A model generated the notes under the pieces. The model saw only the letters and a list, made by a program, of their open reading frames with translations, was not told the DNA's origin and searched no databases. 64,000 nucleotides of DNA, from positions 1 through 64,000 of the forward strand of contig JASJBI010000023.1 of NCBI GenBank assembly GCA_030066595.1, written 5' to 3'. Position numbers and translations under genes: made by a program. The stretch's first letter is position 1. Every line of letters starts with the position of its first letter. Shown piece after piece: positions 60,865 to 64,000 of the stretch. The stretch comes from Alphaproteobacteria bacterium. GTDB taxonomy: Bacteria; Pseudomonadota; Alphaproteobacteria; JAJFFI01.

Positions 60865-62103
60865 ATGACGAAGAAGACCCGTAAGTCGCAGATTTCCCGC
60901 CGGACCTTCGTGGCCGGGGCCGGCACGGCCGCGGTCGCCACCGGCGTCATCGGCTTTCCCGCCGTGCTGCGGGCCGCGCCGCAGCCGGTGAACCTCGGCA
61001 TCATCCATCCGGTGACCGGCTTCCTGCAGCAGGCCGGCGCCCAGTGCCGCTTCGGCGCGATGCTGGCGGTCGCCGACATTAACGCGGACGGCGGCATCCG
61101 CTCGCTGGACGGCGCCAAGGTGCGGGCGCAGTTGGGGGACGCGCAGAGCAAGGCGGAGATCGGCGTGGCCGAGGTCGAGAAGCTGAACGAGCGCGGCGTG
61201 TCCGCGATCGTCGGCTGCTTCGCCAGCGGCATCAGCATCGCCACCACTCAGGCGGCGGCCAAGCACGGCATCCCGCACGTGGTCGACGTCGGCGTCTCCG
61301 ACAAGATCGTGCAGCGCGGGCTCAAGAACACGTTCCGCTTCGGCCCCGGCTTCGGAAAGATCGTCAAGGTGGGCACCGAGCGCCTGATCGAGATCAACGA
61401 GAAGGCCGGCAAGCCGACCAAATCGCTGCTGATCGTGCACGAGAACTCGACGCCGTTCGGCAGCGGCATGGCAAAGCTGCTGACCAAGGGCCTGGGCGAC
61501 GCCGGCTTCGACGTGATGGACGCGCTGGCCCACCCGACCCCGAACCGGGACTTCAACAACATCGTGCTGAAGATCAAGGCGGCCAACCCGGACCTGGTGG
61601 TGCCGTCCATGTACTACAATGAGTACGTGCTGTTCGCGCGCACCCTGGAGCGGCAGAAGGTCAAGCCCAAGGCGATCTACTCGGTGCTCGGCGGCGCGGC
61701 CTCCCAGTACAAGTTCCTCAAGGAGTTCCCGACCGCGGCCCAGTACATCATGGACTGCAACCACTGGTACAACCCGAAGAACTCCGATGCGTTCCGGGTG
61801 CGCGCCGCGACCGAGAAGGCAGGCAAGTTCTACTCTTACGAGGTGTTCACCGCCTACCATGCGGTGAAGCTGGTTGCCGACGCCATCGAGCGGGCCAAGT
61901 CGCGGGACCGCGCGGCGATCATCGACGCGCTGGCCAGCAGCACCTGGGCAGGTCACTTCATGCCCTACGGCCCGACCAAGTTCGTCAACGGCCAGAACCA
62001 GGGCGCGCAGCCGCTCAACACCCAGATCCTGGGCGACGAGATCGAGGTGATCGCGCCCGAGGAATACGCCACGGCGAAGGCGGTGTTCCCGCGTCCGGCC
62101 TGA
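60865..62103 (+). CDS. ABC transporter substrate-binding protein, branched-chain amino acid type, Tat-signal
   Basis: This 412-residue periplasmic Peripla_BP_6-type protein has a twin-arginine signal SRRTFVAGAGTAAVATGV (about 9-26) ending at LRAAP, then VNLGIIHPVTGFLQQAGAQC and a DINADGGIR segment, all typical of Liv-type binding proteins. Tat export suggests folding before export. GGGAGGA precedes the ATG at 60865. Permeases follow in the same direction. The ligand could be an amino acid, amide or aromatic acid; the MmgE/tautomerase context hints at a small carboxylate. Confidence 0.9.
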   Translation: MTKKTRKSQISRRTFVAGAGTAAVATGVIGFPAVLRAAPQPVNLGIIHPVTGFLQQAGAQCRFGAMLAVADINADGGIRSLDGAKVRAQLGDAQSKAEIGVAEVEKLNERGVSAIVGCFASGISIATTQAAAKHGIPHVVDVGVSDKIVQRGLKNTFRFGPGFGKIVKVGTERLIEINEKAGKPTKSLLIVHENSTPFGSGMAKLLTKGLGDAGFDVMDALAHPTPNRDFNNIVLKIKAANPDLVVPSMYYNEYVLFARTLERQKVKPKAIYSVLGGAASQYKFLKEFPTAAQYIMDCNHWYNPKNSDAFRVRAATEKAGKFYSYEVFTAYHAVKLVADAIERAKSRDRAAIIDALASSTWAGHFMPYGPTKFVNGQNQGAQPLNTQILGDEIEVIAPEEYATAKAVFPRPA

Positions 62104-62189
62104 CCGGAAGAAAACGGGCGATGCGGGGGCGGCCGGCGCCGTCCCCGCCCCGTCTCCATAACTGAGTTCGGGTCGCGCGGCTGAGTGTT

Positions 62190-63065
62190 ATGTACGACTT
62201 CTCGATCATTCTCGCGTCGGTGATCAACGGCACCATGACCGGGGCGGTCTATGCCCTGGTGGCGCTGGGGCTCACGCTCATCTACGGCGTGCTGCACATC
62301 ATCAATTTCGCCCATGGCAGCATGCTGATGGTGGCGATGTACGCGGCCTTCTTTCTGTTCGCGGCGGGCGGCATCGATCCCTATGTGGCCCTGCCGTTGG
62401 TGGCCGCGCTCGCCTTCGCCTTCGGCTACGCGCTGCAACGTTCGGTGATCTCCAAGACCAGCCACGGCCGCGACGAGATCATCCTCCTGGTCACTCTCGG
62501 GATCTCGATCGTCATCGAGAACGCGGCCCTGTTCTTCTTCACCTCGAACGAGCGGCTGGTGACGCTGCCCTACGATATCGAAGGCATCGACTTGGGCGTG
62601 ACCTTCCTGGTGGTGCCGCAGCTTGCGGCCTTTGGCGCCTCGCTGGTGATCACCTTCCTGCTCTGGCTGTTCATGGCGCGGACGGACACCGGCAAGGCGA
62701 TCCGGGCCGTGGCCAAGGAGCGGCTCGGGGCGCGGCTCGTCGGCATCAACGTGGACCATATCTTCGCCATCAGCTTCGGCATCGGCACCGCCTGCGTCGG
62801 GGCCGCGGCCTGCCTCTTGGTGCCGACCTTTCCGGTCACGCCGCAGATCGGCTACGTCTTCGTGCTGATCGCCTTCACCGTGGTCGTCCTCGGCGGCATG
62901 GGCAGCTTCGTCGGTGCGCTGATCGGCGGCTTGATCATCGGCATCGCGGAATCCGTGGGCGGCCTGTTCTTCGGCGAGACGCTGGGCAAGATCTCGATCT
63001 CGCTGATCTTCATCCTGGTGCTGCTGTTCCGGCCCACCGGCCTGTTCGGGCAGAGGCTCCGATGA
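62190..63065 (+). CDS. ABC transporter permease, LivH type
   Basis: This 291-residue inner-membrane permease has about eight helices, starting SVINGTMTGAVYALVALGLT and followed by LIYGVLHIINFAHGSMLM, the signature of LivH proteins. The EAA-like loop GKAIRAVAKERLGARLVGIN faces the ATPase. The stop overlaps the next permease (ATGA), so the two are translationally coupled. It probably forms a heterodimer with the LivM-type permease. Confidence 0.93.
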   Translation: MYDFSIILASVINGTMTGAVYALVALGLTLIYGVLHIINFAHGSMLMVAMYAAFFLFAAGGIDPYVALPLVAALAFAFGYALQRSVISKTSHGRDEIILLVTLGISIVIENAALFFFTSNERLVTLPYDIEGIDLGVTFLVVPQLAAFGASLVITFLLWLFMARTDTGKAIRAVAKERLGARLVGINVDHIFAISFGIGTACVGAAACLLVPTFPVTPQIGYVFVLIAFTVVVLGGMGSFVGALIGGLIIGIAESVGGLFFGETLGKISISLIFILVLLFRPTGLFGQRLR

Positions 63066-64000
63066 CGGGCACGATGGGCTGGCGCATCTTCTGGCTGGTG
63101 CTCGGGGCGCTGGCGATTGTCGCACCCTGGATCATCACCTCGGGCTTCTGGATCAACTTTTTGATTTTGACCCTGTTCCTGGCCTTCCTCGGCCAGGGCT
63201 GGAACATCATGGGCGGCTACGGCGGCCAGTTCTCCTTCGGCCACGCCGTCTTCTTCGGCACCGGCGCCTACATCCAGGCGATCCTGCAGAGCAAGTTCGG
63301 CTGGAACCCGTGGCTGACCCTGTGGTTCGCCATGGCGGGCGGTGTCCTGGTGGCCGCCTTCATCGGCTATCTCAGTTTCCGCTACGGCCTGCGCGGCTCC
63401 TATTTCGCGCTGATCACGCTGGCCTTCGCCGAGGCCTTCCGGGTGCTGGCCACGGCTGCTGAAGGCGTCACCGAAGGCGGCAAGGGCATCCTGATCGCGC
63501 TCAACCAGGACCCGGAGCGCAGCTTCGCGATGATGCAGTTCGCGACCGGCACCGGCTACTACTACTTCATCCTGATCCTGACCGTCCTGTCGCTTGTGGT
63601 GGTGTGGGCGATGGAACGCTCGCGCTTCGGCGCGCAGCTGGTCGCGGTGCGCGAAAACGAGGACGCAGCCGAGGCCATCGGCGTCAACGCCTTCCGGGTC
63701 AAGATGGGCGCGATCTGCCTGTCCGGCGCGATGACCGCGCTGGGCGGCGTGTTCTACGTGCAGAAGTTCCTGCTCATGGACCCGAACATCGCCTACGGCC
63801 CGACCAAGTCGGTCGAGGCGCTGGTGGTGCCGATCATCGGCGGCATGGGCACCGTGTTCGGGCCGCTCTTGGGCTCGGCCTTCCTGCACACCATGGGCGA
63901 GATCACCAAGGAGGCGACCCAGTTCTTCTGGCAGGACCGGCCCGGGCTCGACCTGATCTTCTACGGTGTGATCCTGGTCCTGGTGCTCGCCTTCCTGCCC
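63062..64000 (+). CDS. ABC transporter permease, LivM type (runs off the window)
   Basis: The reading frame begins at ATG 63062 (MTGTMGWRIFWLVLGALAIV) and stays open to the right edge, giving at least 313 residues, close to the full length of about 320-350. LivM marks are NIMGGYGGQFSFGHAVFFGTG and a loop around AVRENEDAAEAIGVN for ATPase contact, with IGGMGTVFGPLLG near the end. Livers of this type are followed by two ATPase genes (LivG, LivF), which should lie just beyond 64000. Confidence 0.93.
   Translation, partial: MTGTMGWRIFWLVLGALAIVAPWIITSGFWINFLILTLFLAFLGQGWNIMGGYGGQFSFGHAVFFGTGAYIQAILQSKFGWNPWLTLWFAMAGGVLVAAFIGYLSFRYGLRGSYFALITLAFAEAFRVLATAAEGVTEGGKGILIALNQDPERSFAMMQFATGTGYYYFILILTVLSLVVVWAMERSRFGAQLVAVRENEDAAEAIGVNAFRVKMGAICLSGAMTALGGVFYVQKFLLMDPNIAYGPTKSVEALVVPIIGGMGTVFGPLLGSAFLHTMGEITKEATQFFWQDRPGLDLIFYGVILVLVLAFLP

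Overview
The window looks like a chromosomal segment of a high-GC alphaproteobacterium, probably Rhodospirillales-like. That rests on an rlmB / tRNA-Tyr / tRNA-Gly / tuf block at the left edge, two DUF1127 proteins, a MetA of the acetyl-CoA type paired with an O-acetylhomoserine sulfhydrylase, and many oxidoreductase and ABC-uptake genes. I saw no rRNA, insertion sequence, integrase, phage gene or CRISPR array. Taxonomy is inference from gene content and style.

Layout. 1-4.1 kb: tuf (partial), two tRNAs, rlmB, a secreted serine hydrolase, a PKHD-type hydroxylase and an exported EF-hand protein. 4.1-14.5 kb: two tandem giant paralogues joining a SARP-type DNA-binding/BTAD head, a class III nucleotide-cyclase domain and an AAA ATPase (one ends in an alpha/beta hydrolase, the other in TPRs), then two small DUF1127 proteins. 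Three CRP-like palindromes lie around them. 14.5-18.7 kb: a hydrolase, metY-like and metA-like methionine genes, and a methyltransferase. 19-23.4 kb: an RND efflux adaptor and pump. 23.4-28.3 kb: a GH17-GT2 glucan synthase-like protein, an SNase-like nuclease, tRNA-Thr and a secreted HExxH protein.

28.3-42.6 kb is the most unusual part: 13 genes on the minus strand. They encode a sigma54-type response regulator, a sensor kinase with a periplasmic haem c motif, an unknown protein, a TorD-like chaperone, a four-cluster ferredoxin, a Tat-exported DMSO-reductase-family molybdoenzyme, a pentahaem cytochrome c, several small secreted proteins sharing an undescribed 'GxLYPS' module, two extremely methionine-rich (Gly-Met-X)n secreted proteins, and a cytochrome c'. 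A -24/-12 (sigma54) promoter-like sequence lies upstream of one Met-rich gene. My working idea, an inference, is a periplasmic respiratory system in which Met-rich proteins are an oxidant sink or copper ligand, and the molybdoenzyme either recycles methionine sulfoxide or reduces another S-/N-oxide.

43-48.1 kb holds scattered genes: a degenerate isochorismatase fold, a YbaK deacylase, a large membrane protein, a 63-residue protein and a monohaem cytochrome, plus orphan terminators that may mark small RNAs. 48.3-53.8 kb is a catabolic patch with AllH- and AllG-like proteins (oxamate carbamoyltransferase subunits), a cytosine-deaminase-like amidohydrolase and a gamma-glutamyltransferase homologue. 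53.9-57.6 kb has two coupled TPR-enzyme fusions, a small conserved protein and a stand-alone Prim-Pol. 57.7-64 kb looks like a GntR-controlled uptake/catabolism locus: a tautomerase-NTF2 fusion, an MmgE/PrpD protein, a GntR/UTRA regulator and a branched-chain-type ABC transporter running off the right edge, with two related AT-rich operators.
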